Made by a program: the position numbers and the translations under genes
Notes under the pieces: generated by a model
Database searches by the model: none
The model's input: the letters and a program-made list of their open reading frames with translations, nothing else
What the model was told of the DNA's origin: nothing
Shown here: positions 1 through 8,171 of the stretch, piece after piece
How the letters are laid out: the number at the start of each line of letters is the position of its first letter
How positions within the stretch are numbered: position 1 is the first letter of the stretch
Assembly: GCA_022706825.1 (NCBI GenBank)
Contig: JAKJBU010000009.1
Span: forward strand, 1-39,146
Source: Bacillota bacterium
GTDB lineage: Bacteria; Bacillota; Clostridia; Lutisporales; Lutisporaceae
Length of the DNA stretch: 39,146 nucleotides
Direction of reading: 5' to 3'

Positions 1-606
1 GAATTTGAAGTATTAGCAGACAAAGGCTATTACAAGGCAGAAGATCTTAAAAAATGCGTAGATAAAGGAATAATACCCTATGTAGCAAAACAAACATATT
101 CCAATGGAACTGGGGATATAGATTTTTATGCAGATAAGTTTAAATACGACAAGGAAAGAGATATCTATATATGTCCAGCGAATAAAGAATTATATAATCG
201 AAGAATCAGAAAGAGTAAAGGTAAAGTAACAGGCTTTGATTATAGCAACTACGAAGCTTGTAAAGATTGCAAATATAAAACCCGCTGTACAACTAGTAAG
301 AAAGGCCGCAGCATAACACGGCATGTAGACCAAGACTTTTTAGATACTATCAATATACAAATAGAGCAAAACATTGAAAGGTATAGGCTTCGCCAAGCGG
401 TGGTTGAGCATCCCTTTGGAACCATCAAAAGGGGTTGGGGAGCCTATTACTTCTTGACTAAAAGAAAAATCTCAGTAACATCTGAGACAGCGTTAGTATT
501 CCTAGCCTATAACTTCAAAAGAGTAATGAATATTTTGGGAGTTAAAGAAATGCTAAAAAGGTTGGAAGAAAGAAACTGGCACTTGTATAAGGTGCCAGTT
601 TCTTAA
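1..606 (+). CDS. IS1182-family transposase, C-terminal part (5' end outside window)
   Basis: The frame is open from base 1 to a TAA at 604-606, giving 201 residues of a protein that begins outside the window. The order seen is a DKGYY segment, a CPA...YEACKDCKYKTRC cysteine-rich stretch and the end segment VVEHPFGTIKRGWG followed by ALVFLAYNFKRVMNIL. This is the usual C-terminal half of IS1182-type DDE transposases, with the E of VEHPFG in the place of the last catalytic acid. That assignment is by family resemblance. It catalyses excision and insertion of its own element. No frameshift is visible in the part present, so it may be intact. The catalytic aspartates cannot be checked here. Confidence 0.85.
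   Translation, partial: EFEVLADKGYYKAEDLKKCVDKGIIPYVAKQTYSNGTGDIDFYADKFKYDKERDIYICPANKELYNRRIRKSKGKVTGFDYSNYEACKDCKYKTRCTTSKKGRSITRHVDQDFLDTINIQIEQNIERYRLRQAVVEHPFGTIKRGWGAYYFLTKRKISVTSETALVFLAYNFKRVMNILGVKEMLKRLEERNWHLYKVPVS
570..604 (+). terminator. Hairpin across the transposase stop codon
   Basis: A perfect 13-bp stem (570-582 with 592-604, 9-base loop) covers the last codons of the transposase and ends at the first base of its stop codon. No long T run follows, so it may act as a weak terminator or as a block to translation/transcription read-out, as seen at the ends of many insertion sequences. Confidence 0.45.
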
Positions 607-622
607 ATCATTATATTAATCA

Positions 623-677
623 GTGTGACAGTTCCAAGGACTGACTGTTATAGGTTATCTCACAAATGTTGTCACAC
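623..677. repeat. Short inverted repeat downstream of the transposase
   Basis: GTGTGACA (623-630) is repeated inverted as TGTCACAC (670-677). It lies just after the transposase gene and immediately before a palindromic repeat, so it may mark the right end of the insertion sequence. The other end is outside the window and no target duplication can be checked. Confidence 0.3.
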
Positions 678-682
678 AGTCT

Positions 683-734
683 GACGTTTCGCGTGTCTCA
701 CAAAGTGAGACAGGGGAAACGTCCCCGTGTCTCC
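683..734. repeat. Palindromic intergenic repeat, copy 1
   Basis: Nested inverted arms: GACGTTTC (683-690) with GAAACGTC (715-722), and an inner GTCTCAC/GTGAGAC stem (695-701/705-711), followed by CCCGTGTCTCCC. It shares the core with the copies at 2983, 11556, 23341, 36423 and 38197. It lies between the IS1182 transposase and the convergent dacF-like gene. Confidence 0.85.
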
Positions 735-796
735 CATTTGCAATTCTCTAAGGTCACATTATTCTTCTTTTGTTTAACAATTCTTTATGCAAATTC

Positions 797-2017
797 TTAT
801 CTTTTTATATAAGTCACATTTCTGTATTTTTTTCTGCGTCTTACTTTATATATGGTGACTACTGTCCGATACAGCAGAAAACCTGCAATGGCCCAAAGCC
901 ACCACAAGCTTGGCTTCTTAACAGCTTCGACTGATACAGAGGAGAGGAGTTCTATCTTCTTTACTCCATTCCCCTCCGCATAAACAATAATTTCTCCCAA
1001 TACCTCACCTTTTTCGATAGGCTCCCTCAACCCATCCCCGGTCTTAATTTCTGTCGTAATATTCTCTTTTTCAGATTCGGAAAGCACCATTGAGAAATCC
1101 TCAGCAGCAAGGAGATTTATTTTTTCCTGGCCTTCTTTTATTGGCACACTAGTTACTATCTGATCCTTTTTCAGTATTTGCACCTTCTGAAAGTTGGAAA
1201 AACCATATTCAAAAAGGGCTACAGTGTCGCTGTACATGTTTTGCCCTTCGGCACCCATGACTACGGATATCAGCTCCAGGTCTCCTTTCTTTGCCCCGCC
1301 TACCAGGCACTGTTTTGCTTTGGTGGTATAGCCGGTCTTGATGCCTGTGGCATACTCATATCTGAACTGATCGTATATTTCCCATATAAGTTTGTTGGAG
1401 TTTGTTATATAGTTCCTTTCCTCCTGTTTATTTGTCTTTGGAATGGTATATTTGACTTCTTTGACCACATCCCGGAACTTATCCAAAGTCATTGCGTACT
1501 TTGCAATCATAGCAAGATCTCTTGCAGTCGTATAATGATTATCATTGTGCAGGCCGTTGGGATTGACAAAGTTTGTGCTTGCGGCACCCAGGTCTCTGGC
1601 TTTGCTGTTCATAAGTTTTGCAAATTCCTCCACAGAGCCTGAAATGTGCTCTGCTATGGCTACGGCGGCATCATTGGCAGATTCCAGCATCAAGGCATAA
1701 AGCAGTTGTTCCATGGTAAGCTGCTCCCCCGGTACAAGGTAAATCTGACTGCTTCCAATTTCAACAAGGGGAGGATTCTTGCCTATAGTGACTATTTCAT
1801 CCAGCTTCCCGTGCTCAACTGCCAGAAGTCCTGTCATCACTTTTGTGGTACTTGCCGGATAACGCTTCTCATCCGCGTCTTTTTCGTACAGGATCTTTCC
1901 TGTCTCGGCATCTATCAGAATGGCTGACGGAGCGGTAACCTCGGGCACATCTCCATAAACCAGTACAAAAGGCATCATCAAACTTAATATCATAATATAT
2001 TCAATTAATCTTTTCAT
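797..2017 (-). CDS. D-alanyl-D-alanine carboxypeptidase (PBP5/DacF type)
   Basis: A serine peptidase that trims the terminal D-Ala from peptidoglycan pentapeptides outside the membrane; sporulating relatives use such enzymes in vegetative wall or spore cortex. The 406-residue protein has an N-terminal signal peptide (about 1-21), the catalytic SxxK as STTK at 56-59, SAN at 113-115 and KTG at 227-229, then a PBP5-like C-terminal beta domain and a C-terminal membrane anchor (WWLWAIAGFLLY) followed by basic residues. The open frame extends 66 codons further upstream, but ATG 2017 is preferred because AAGGAG sits 6 bases before it and the signal peptide follows at once. The gene is alone and divergent from comEA. 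Whether it is dacF, dacB or dacA cannot be decided from sequence alone. Confidence 0.93.
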   Translation of the reverse strand: MKRLIEYIMILSLMMPFVLVYGDVPEVTAPSAILIDAETGKILYEKDADEKRYPASTTKVMTGLLAVEHGKLDEIVTIGKNPPLVEIGSSQIYLVPGEQLTMEQLLYALMLESANDAAVAIAEHISGSVEEFAKLMNSKARDLGAASTNFVNPNGLHNDNHYTTARDLAMIAKYAMTLDKFRDVVKEVKYTIPKTNKQEERNYITNSNKLIWEIYDQFRYEYATGIKTGYTTKAKQCLVGGAKKGDLELISVVMGAEGQNMYSDTVALFEYGFSNFQKVQILKKDQIVTSVPIKEGQEKINLLAAEDFSMVLSESEKENITTEIKTGDGLREPIEKGEVLGEIIVYAEGNGVKKIELLSSVSVEAVKKPSLWWLWAIAGFLLYRTVVTIYKVRRRKKYRNVTYIKR

Positions 2018-2133
2018 CCATTTCTCCTTGTGAATCATGTTTATCCCGTAAATTGAATGAGTCTTGTGCCAACAATCATTATGTGCCTCGTAAAGCATAT
2101 CACCTCTTGAGCATGCGAGGCACTGAATAGATG

Positions 2134-2187
2134 TTGTGATTGTTAACACAATGAAAAATCCAAAAGCTGTCGTGTTAACAATCACAA
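2134..2187. promoter_or_regulatory. Perfect 16-bp inverted repeat, possible operator or leader hairpin
   Basis: A 16-base arm at 2134-2149 (core TGTTAACAC) is repeated exactly inverted at 2172-2187, with 22 bases between. It lies in the 335-base gap between the divergent carboxypeptidase gene and comEA, 117-170 bases upstream of the carboxypeptidase start. A shorter inverted pair GTGCCTCG/CGAGGCAC (2083-2090/2116-2123) lies beside it. Either a dimeric repressor site or an RNA hairpin in the leader would fit. I see no convincing consensus promoter in the gap. Confidence 0.5.
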
Positions 2188-2352
2188 GTATATCAAAAAA
2201 GCTTGCCGATGGCACCCCTTTGGAAAAGGTTTTTTGAGTATTTTAAATGGAAATATATGATATAAATAATGTTACATGGAAAAGGAGGAAATAAATAGAA
2301 AATGCAGAAATATGTATATTATCAATGAGATGAAGGAGGGTAAAGGTTCAAG

Positions 2353-2967
2353 ATGCTTTATATCACAAGGACACAAAAATCAATACTTGCATTTGTAATA
2401 CTTGTTCTGGTCATAATAAGCGGTACTATATATATAAGACAGCAAAAGGCCACGGAAATAAGCCTTGCTGAGGCTGTACCGGATCAGGCGGAAGCACAGG
2501 CTGAAACAAAGCCCGCGGAAATATCCGTATATATCTACGGTTTTGTCAAGAATCCCGGAGTAGTAAAAGTCCTGGAGGGAACCCGGCTTGATGAGGCTAT
2601 CGGGCTGGTGGGGGGAGCTGTTGAGGAAGCTGATTTGGAGGCTGTTAATCTTGCATACAGACTTGCTGATGAAGATGCGATATACATCCCAAAGAAGGGT
2701 GAAAGCCCTCAAGACACAGGAAAGGCAATTCCGGGGGTCAATACGGTCAAGAGTGCGGCAGTTAACAAGCCGGGAAAGGTAAATATTAATACAGCAGGTG
2801 AAAAAGAGCTGGATACTCTTAAGGGAGTCGGGCCGGCTACAGCAAAAGCAATCATAGAATACAGGGAACAGAAAGGGCCCTTCAATACCATTGAGGATAT
2901 CAAGAAGGTAAGCGGTATAGGGGAAGCAAAGTTCAACGGCATGAAGGATAAGATAACGGTAGAGTAG
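2353..2967 (+). CDS. comEA: ComEA-family DNA-binding competence protein
   Basis: A membrane-anchored double-strand DNA receptor that hands incoming DNA to the ComEC channel. The 204 residues show one N-terminal membrane helix (about 11-28), a short linker, an SLBB domain (about 56-114, EISVYIYGFVKNPGV onward) and a C-terminal double helix-hairpin-helix (about 143-204, with VNINTA, LKGVGPATA and VSGIGEAKF). GAAGGAGGG precedes ATG by about 12 bases. In Bacillus comEA lies directly upstream of comEB and comEC. Here it is alone and comEC is about 14 kb downstream, with no comEB in between. The domain order makes the call firm; competence itself is not shown. Confidence 0.93.
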   Translation: MLYITRTQKSILAFVILVLVIISGTIYIRQQKATEISLAEAVPDQAEAQAETKPAEISVYIYGFVKNPGVVKVLEGTRLDEAIGLVGGAVEEADLEAVNLAYRLADEDAIYIPKKGESPQDTGKAIPGVNTVKSAAVNKPGKVNINTAGEKELDTLKGVGPATAKAIIEYREQKGPFNTIEDIKKVSGIGEAKFNGMKDKITVE

Positions 2968-2982
2968 AATAATGCGACGCGA

Positions 2983-3043
2983 GGACACGGGGACGTTTCT
3001 CCTGTCCCGCTGAAAGCGGGACAGGAGAAACGTCCCCGTGTCC
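2983..3043. repeat. Palindromic intergenic repeat, copy 2 (perfect 28-bp arms)
   Basis: Two 28-base arms (2983-3010 and 3016-3043) are exact inverted copies around a TGAAA loop. The outer half of each arm carries the family core GGGGACGTTTC. It lies between comEA and selD; as RNA it would form a very stable hairpin and could end comEA transcription, although no T run follows. Confidence 0.9.
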
Positions 3044-3092
3044 CACGTCCCTATGTCTTGCAAAACATTTAGTCAAAAATTCTTGGAATATA

Positions 3093-3101
3093 TGTTATAA
3101 T
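3093..3101 (+). promoter_or_regulatory. Extended -10 promoter for selDAB
   Basis: TGTTATAAT is a TG-N-TATAAT extended -10 element, about 47 bases upstream of the selD start. No good -35 is seen at 17 bases, which is common for extended -10 promoters. It would drive the selD-selA-selB cluster. Confidence 0.5.
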
Positions 3102-3147
3102 AATGTGGAAATTGAAATATAGCAAGAAGTTGAAAGGAGGCGGCATT

Positions 3148-4194
3148 ATGGATAGCAAAAACAAAACAAGGCTTACACAAATGACCAAAAGCTCCGGCTG
3201 AGCTGCCAAGATAGGTCCGGAGACCCTGGCGCAGGTTCTGTGCCAGCTGCCAAAGTTTTACGATGAAAACTTGATAGTAGGTATTGATACCTCCGACGAT
3301 GCTGCCGTATATAAGATAGATGAAGATAAAGCGGTGATTTTGACTATGGATTTTTTTACGCCTATTGTAGATGACCCATATACATTTGGACAGATTGCAG
3401 CGGCAAACTCTTTAAGTGACATATATGCTATGGGCGGAAGGCCTGTTACTGCAATGAATATAGTATGCTTTCCCACTTGTCTGCCGATTGATATTCTAAA
3501 AGAAATACTTAAGGGCGGAGCGGACAAGGTTAAAGAAGCCGGCGCAATAGTTGTCGGAGGACATTCCGTAGAAGATGATGAACCGAAATTCGGCCTTTCT
3601 GTTATGGGAATGGTACATCCCGGCAAGGTAACCGCCAATTCCGGGGCAAAGCCCGGGGATATGCTTATACTTACAAAGCCCCTGGGCATAGGTATATTGA
3701 ATACTGCAATAAAAGCAGATCTTACTGATGAAGGAGCATATAAAAAGGCAGTGGATGTTATGTCATACCTTAATAAGGATGCCTGTGAAGCAATGATGAA
3801 GGTTGGCATAAACGGCTGCACTGATATAACAGGCTTCGGCCTTTTGGGGCATGGATACGAAATGGCTGAAGCAAGCAACGTTTCCCTGGAAATATGGTCG
3901 GATTATATTCCCATTATTAAGGAAAGCATTGATTTTGCAAAAATGGGGATAATTCCTGCAGGTGCATACAATAATGAAGGATATATCGGAGAGCATGTCA
4001 GATTTGATAAAAGCATAAAGCAGGAAGTCAGGGATATCATGTACGACCCTCAAACTTCGGGCGGACTTCTTATATCAGTGCCTGAGCAAAACAGTGAGAA
4101 ACTGATGGAGGAACTTCGAAAAAACAATAAAACAGATTTCAACATAATAGGGAAGGTAAAGACAAAGGGTAAATATTCAATAGAAGTAATATAG
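3148..4194 (+). CDS. selD: Selenide, water dikinase SelD, itself a selenoprotein (Sec18 at UGA 3199-3201)
   Basis: It makes selenophosphate from selenide and ATP, the selenium donor for SelA. Translation from ATG 3148 (AAAGGAGG about 8 bases upstream) reads [17 protein letters not shown], then an in-frame TGA, then AAKIGPETL; the open frame continues to TAG 4194, 348 residues with the TGA read as selenocysteine. The UGA falls exactly where the active-site Cys/Sec of SelD lies, followed by the conserved Lys. The rest shows the AIRS-like fold: [10 protein letters not shown], the metal-binding [14 protein letters not shown] segment, [17 protein letters not shown] and [10 protein letters not shown] plain ORF caller would start this gene late, at 3271, and lose the catalytic residue. 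It heads the sel cluster, 68 bases before selA. Confidence 0.96.
3199..3246 (+). promoter_or_regulatory. UGA codon plus putative bacterial SECIS hairpin in selD
   Basis: After the Sec UGA (3199-3201) a 9-bp stem with one G-U pair forms from 3226-3234 and 3238-3246, closed by a three-base GTT loop (3235-3237). The loop lies about 33 bases from the UGA and offers the G and U that SelB recognises in other bacterial SECIS elements. A smaller GGTC/GACC hairpin (3214-3225) lies between. That this is the SelB site is inference. Confidence 0.6.
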
Positions 4195-4262
4195 ACACGA
4201 GCTGCGAGCTGTGAGGATTGAGGTAACGCTAGTATTTCGAATCTGATTTTGGAGGTAAAAAT

Positions 4263-5711
4263 ATGATTGATAAAAAGAGCATATTGAGCAGCATACCCTC
4301 CGTTGACGAACTTATGAAAGATAAGGAGCTTGAAAGGCTGACCGTACTGTATTCAAGAACTGCCGTGGTAGAAGGTATAAGGGAATACCTGGGGGAATAC
4401 AGAAAGCATGTCATGTCCGCCAAAAAAGACGAAGAATTGGATTTAGCAAATGGCTCCGTTATTATGAAGGGTATAATAGAAAAAATCCATAATATGATGA
4501 GGAATAATCTTGTCAATGTTGTTAATGCAACAGGGGTTGTGCTTCATACAAATTTGGGAAGATCACCCCTCGGCAGCAGGCTGAAGGATACCCTGTGGAA
4601 TATCGCTTCAAGGTATTCCAACCTGGAAATGGACTTGGAAGCGGGCGAGAGGGGCTCGAGATACTCTCATGTGGAAGGACTGATATGCAAGCTGACGGGA
4701 GCGGAGGCAGCAATGGCGGTAAACAACAATGCCGCGGCGGTAATGCTTGTTCTGAGTACTGTAGCCAAAGGCCGGGAAGTAGTGGTGTCCAGAGGGCAGC
4801 TTGTTGAAATAGGAGGCTCCTTCAGGGTGCCTGACGTAATGAAGCAAAGCGGAGCCGCCCTGGTTGAGGTGGGTACTACCAATAAGACACATCTTGAAGA
4901 CTATGAAAGCGCAGTTAATGAGAACACTGCAGCTCTTATGAAGGTACATACCAGCAATTACAGGATACTGGGCTTTACGAGCCAGGTGGAGCCGGAGGAA
5001 TTGGTAGTTTTAGGCAGAAAACTGGGGCTTCCCGTAATAGAAGACCTGGGAAGCGGGCTTCTTATGGACTTGACAGAATATGGACTGCCCTACGAGCCGA
5101 CAGTGCAGCAGGCTGTCAAAGCAGGCATGGATGTGGTGACCTTCAGCGGGGATAAAATGCTTGGAGGCCCTCAAACCGGCATAATTGTAGGCAAGAGGGA
5201 ATATATAGACAAGATGAAGAAGAATCCTCTTACAAGAGCAATGAGGATTGACAAGCTTACTTTAGCTGCTCTTGAAGGGACTCTGAAGCTTTATACTGAT
5301 AAAGAGCTTGCTTTAGCAGAAATTCCTGTACTTCGAATGCTTACCTATGATAACGAGGAGTTGGGCAAAAAAGCCAGGCGCCTTGGTGTAAGGCTGAAAA
5401 AAACCATAGGCGATATGGCAGCAATAGGAATTGAGGATGAGTTTTCCGAAGTGGGCGGAGGCTCAATGCCTTTGCATAGAATGCCTACAAAGGTTGTTGC
5501 AATAAAGCCAAAGACAGTATCCCTGACGGGACTGGAAGAAAAGCTGAGGGCTTATAAGACTCCGGTGATAGCAAGGATAGTCAGGGATAGGCTGCTGCTT
5601 GACATCAGGACAATAATGGATGATGAATATAAGGTTGTGGAAAATGCAATGTTATGGGCGTTTACTCAGCTATCCGGGAGTAAATTGGGGGAAGGCGAGG
5701 GTCAGGCTTGA
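4263..5711 (+). CDS. selA: L-seryl-tRNA(Sec) selenium transferase SelA
   Basis: A PLP enzyme that converts seryl-tRNA(Sec) to selenocysteyl-tRNA(Sec) with selenophosphate. The 482 residues contain the N-terminal tRNA-binding helical part, NATGVVLHTNLGRSPL at 88-103, the AVNNNAAAVML segment near 152-162, the EDLGSG segment near 260-265, and the PLP lysine in FSGDKMLGGPQTG (Lys298). Length matches the family. TTTTGGAGG precedes ATG by about 8 bases. Its stop overlaps the TTG start of selB by four bases (TTGA), so the two are translationally coupled. Confidence 0.97.
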   Translation: MIDKKSILSSIPSVDELMKDKELERLTVLYSRTAVVEGIREYLGEYRKHVMSAKKDEELDLANGSVIMKGIIEKIHNMMRNNLVNVVNATGVVLHTNLGRSPLGSRLKDTLWNIASRYSNLEMDLEAGERGSRYSHVEGLICKLTGAEAAMAVNNNAAAVMLVLSTVAKGREVVVSRGQLVEIGGSFRVPDVMKQSGAALVEVGTTNKTHLEDYESAVNENTAALMKVHTSNYRILGFTSQVEPEELVVLGRKLGLPVIEDLGSGLLMDLTEYGLPYEPTVQQAVKAGMDVVTFSGDKMLGGPQTGIIVGKREYIDKMKKNPLTRAMRIDKLTLAALEGTLKLYTDKELALAEIPVLRMLTYDNEELGKKARRLGVRLKKTIGDMAAIGIEDEFSEVGGGSMPLHRMPTKVVAIKPKTVSLTGLEEKLRAYKTPVIARIVRDRLLLDIRTIMDDEYKVVENAMLWAFTQLSGSKLGEGEGQA

Positions 5712-7618
5712 AGAATGTGATAATAGGAACAGCAGGGCATATAGACCACGGAAAGACAACTCTCATAAAAGCTTTGACGGGAAGGGATACCGACAGGCTG
5801 AAAGAAGAAAGGGAAAGAGGAATATCCATTGAGCTGGGCTTTACGTACTTTGACCTCCCAAGCGGAAGAAGAGCCGGAATTATTGACGTTCCCGGCCATG
5901 AGAGGTTTATCAAAAACATGCTTGCAGGTGCCGGAGGAATTGATGCAGTCATACTTGTGATAGCTGCGGATGAGGGTGTAATGCCGCAGACCAGGGAGCA
6001 TCTCAACATACTTTCGCTGCTGCAGGTAAAGAAGGGCATTATAGCTCTTACCAAAAAGGACATGGTGGATCAGGAATGGCTGGAAATGATAATTGAACAG
6101 GTCAGGGAAGAGACTGCAGGCACTTTCCTTGAAGACGCAAGTATAATACCTGTATCATCAATCAGCGGTGAAGGGCTGAAGGAGCTTATTGCAGAGATAG
6201 ATTCGGTGACTGAAATCGTGGAAGAGAAGGATGCTCATAAGATATTCAGGCTTCCGGCAGACAGGGCCTTCACCATAACAGGCTTCGGTACTGTAGTGAC
6301 AGGTACGCTTATTTCGGGCAGCATAAATGAGGGGGACAGGATTGAGATATATCCCCGTAAAACTGAGACAAGAGTACGTTCCATACAGGTGCATGAAAAA
6401 AATGTAAAGACTGCATATGCAGGACAGCGGGTGGCTATAAATATCGCAAATATAAAGCTTGATGAAATCCGAAGGGGAGATATTTTAGCACAGCCCGGGT
6501 GTATGGAACCTACGATGATGCTGGATGCAAGGCTGGAAATATTGAAGGATGCGGATAAGATTATTGACAATAGGGATAGGTTAAGATTTTATCAAGGAAC
6601 CTCTGAGATAATGTGCAGAGTAGTGCTTCTGGACAGGGAAGAATTGAAGCCGGGGGAGAGTGCATTCGTGCAGCTCAGGCTGGAGGAGGAGACTGCCTGC
6701 ATGAAGGGAGACCGTTTTGTAATCAGGACATATTCTCCAATGCTTACCATAGGAGGAGGGACGGTGCTGGAACCCAATCCTCCCAAGAGAAAACGCTTCA
6801 AAGATGAAGTGATAGATGAGCTGAAGATTAAAGAGCAGGGCAATCCAACCGAGGTAGTTGAGAGGTATCTGATACAGAACAGCGATAAATTTCCCGAAAA
6901 GAAAACGGTATTAAAGGCAGCAGGGAACATGACTGCCGAGCTTTATGACAAAATAGCCGCCGAGCTTCTGGAGAAAAAGCTTATTTACGAGTTCAGGCTT
7001 GGTGATGAGACTTATATACTTCATGTGAAGTATCTGAGGGACGTGGAGACCAAGCTTACAGAGCTTCTGGAGTCATATCACAGGAGAAATCCGCTGAAAA
7101 GCGGAATATCAAAGGAAGAGCTTCGAACCAAGGTTTTTGAAGGTATGAAGCCAAGACTGGCTGATATGGTTTTCGGATATTTTGAAGATGGCGGAATTAT
7201 AAGGCTTGAGAATCAATATGCCGCACTAAGCGGTTTTAAGGTGCAATTCAACAAACAGCAGGAGCATATTAGAGATACCATCCTGCAGGAATATAAAAAG
7301 AACCGGTTCAACCCTCCCAGGCTTTCAGAACTGGCGGCAGCAAACCGTTTGAACATAAACCAATGCCAGGAGGTATACATTGCTCTGATTGAAATGGGCG
7401 AGCTTGTGAAGCTGGATGAGGATATTGCTTTTTCAAAGTATGCTTATAATGAAGCAGCAGAGCTTTTAAGGAAGTATATAAAAGACAACGGTTCGATACA
7501 GCTTGGCCAATTCAGGGATTTGCTGGGCACCAGCAGAAAATATGCTATGGCACTACTGGATTATTTTGATCAGAATAAGATTACCAAGCGTATTGGAGAT
7601 AACAGAGTATTGTTCTAA
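5708..7618 (+). CDS. selB: Selenocysteine-specific elongation factor SelB
   Basis: The GTPase that carries Sec-tRNA(Sec) to UGA codons marked by a SECIS. The 636-residue protein begins at a TTG overlapping the selA stop. G motifs: GTAGHIDHGKT at 7-17, RERGISIELGF for switch I, DVPGH at 60-64, and TKKD at 115-118 in the place of NKxD. Two EF-Tu-like beta domains follow, then a C-terminal string of winged helices (about 380-636) that in SelB bind the SECIS hairpin. The C-terminal extension separates it clearly from EF-Tu. It is the last gene of the selDAB run. Confidence 0.97.
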   Translation: MKNVIIGTAGHIDHGKTTLIKALTGRDTDRLKEERERGISIELGFTYFDLPSGRRAGIIDVPGHERFIKNMLAGAGGIDAVILVIAADEGVMPQTREHLNILSLLQVKKGIIALTKKDMVDQEWLEMIIEQVREETAGTFLEDASIIPVSSISGEGLKELIAEIDSVTEIVEEKDAHKIFRLPADRAFTITGFGTVVTGTLISGSINEGDRIEIYPRKTETRVRSIQVHEKNVKTAYAGQRVAINIANIKLDEIRRGDILAQPGCMEPTMMLDARLEILKDADKIIDNRDRLRFYQGTSEIMCRVVLLDREELKPGESAFVQLRLEEETACMKGDRFVIRTYSPMLTIGGGTVLEPNPPKRKRFKDEVIDELKIKEQGNPTEVVERYLIQNSDKFPEKKTVLKAAGNMTAELYDKIAAELLEKKLIYEFRLGDETYILHVKYLRDVETKLTELLESYHRRNPLKSGISKEELRTKVFEGMKPRLADMVFGYFEDGGIIRLENQYAALSGFKVQFNKQQEHIRDTILQEYKKNRFNPPRLSELAAANRLNINQCQEVYIALIEMGELVKLDEDIAFSKYAYNEAAELLRKYIKDNGSIQLGQFRDLLGTSRKYAMALLDYFDQNKITKRIGDNRVLF

Positions 7619-7620
7619 AA

Positions 7621-7643
7621 AGAGGACTGGGTTTCAGCCCTCT
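7621..7643 (+). terminator. Weak hairpin after selB
   Basis: AGAGG and CCTCT arms with an inner CTG/CAG form an imperfect 8-bp hairpin starting two bases after the selB stop. No clear T run follows, so termination here would be weak. Confidence 0.35.
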
Positions 7644-7671
7644 TGGCGTTTCTGCGAAGTGAAAATAACCG

Positions 7672-7700
7672 TTGACATTAAATGGTATCGGTGTTATACT
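7672..7700 (+). promoter_or_regulatory. Near-consensus sigma-A promoter for the zinc-ribbon gene
   Basis: TTGACA (7672-7677), a 17-base spacer and TATACT (7695-7700). This is among the best vegetative promoter matches in the window and predicts a leader of about 100 bases before the ATG at 7809, so the short gene is probably strongly transcribed. Confidence 0.8.
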
Positions 7701-7712
7701 TATATAACTGGT

Positions 7713-7801
7713 GATTTAACGATATTAAAACCATTTCCTATTATTTGTCAGGAGAATGTATAATGTTTGAAAGTTGTTAAATCCTAATAAATAATAGGAG
7801 G
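7713..7801 (+). promoter_or_regulatory. Foldable leader with interleaved pairings reaching the ribosome binding site
   Basis: Pairing A: 7713-7723 with 7773-7783 (GATTTAAC/GTTAAATC core, extended by three pairs including G-U). Pairing B: CCTATTATTT (7737-7746) with AAATAATAGG (7789-7798), whose last bases overlap the AGGAGG site at 7796-7801. The order A-B-A'-B' is that of an H-type pseudoknot, or of two mutually exclusive folds. The arms are AT-rich, so chance is a real alternative. Confidence 0.4.
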
Positions 7802-7808
7802 TAAAAAA

Positions 7809-7976
7809 ATGGCTGACAAGAATTTGACTTGCAAGGACTGTGGAACAGAATTTGTATTCACAGAAGGCGAGCAGGCTTTTTACAAGGAAAAGGGCTTCGA
7901 AAACGAACCTCAGAGATGCCCTGACTGCAGAAAAGCAAAAAAAGCACAGAGAAACAACAGAGACTTCAGAAGATAA
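7809..7976 (+). CDS. Small zinc-ribbon protein (55 residues)
   Basis: A 55-residue protein with two CxxC knuckles (Cys8/Cys11 and Cys37/Cys40) around an aromatic-rich middle (EQAFYKEKGFENEP), ending in a basic tail. It fits the probable zinc-ribbon family common in Clostridia and other anaerobes, whose function is unknown. The basic tail may suggest nucleic-acid contact; that is inference. ATG follows AGGAGG by 7 bases. It is a transcription unit of its own: strong promoter at 7672, 100-base leader, and a strong terminator at 7990-8040. It sits between selB and the ABC transporter, but nothing in the sequence ties it to selenium metabolism. Confidence 0.88.
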   Translation: MADKNLTCKDCGTEFVFTEGEQAFYKEKGFENEPQRCPDCRKAKKAQRNNRDFRR

Positions 7977-7989
7977 TATAGTGCAAAAG

Positions 7990-8040
7990 GGAGTGTTGCA
8001 GCTACTTGATAAGTAGCCAGCGACACTCCTTTTTTATTTT
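7990..8040 (+). terminator. Rho-independent terminator of the zinc-ribbon gene
   Basis: A 10-bp outer stem (7990-7999 with 8020-8029, one G-U) with an inner GCTAC/GTAGC pairing, followed by TTTTTTATTTTTT. A strong intrinsic terminator. Confidence 0.9.
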
Positions 8041-8171
8041 TTGACGCTTTTCTCTATATGCCGCCGGTTTTGTTTATCAACAATCATTGAAATGAAAGCT
8101 TCAATAAATATTGGAGTAAAGTTGGCATGTTATTACGTATAAAAAGTACTAACAGCATTGAGGTGTAAAAA

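Noticed and set aside
2380-3063. A 227-codon minus-strand frame
   Set aside because: It is the reverse of comEA and of palindromic repeat copy 2; no start signal and no recognisable domain.
3271-4194. selD starting at the first ATG-like codon after the UGA
   Set aside because: This would drop the catalytic residue and conserved lysine; the frame upstream through UGA has a proper start and ribosome site.
7776-7976. Cold-shock protein gene
   Set aside because: Size and long leader suggested it, but the protein has two CxxC knuckles and no RNP motifs.
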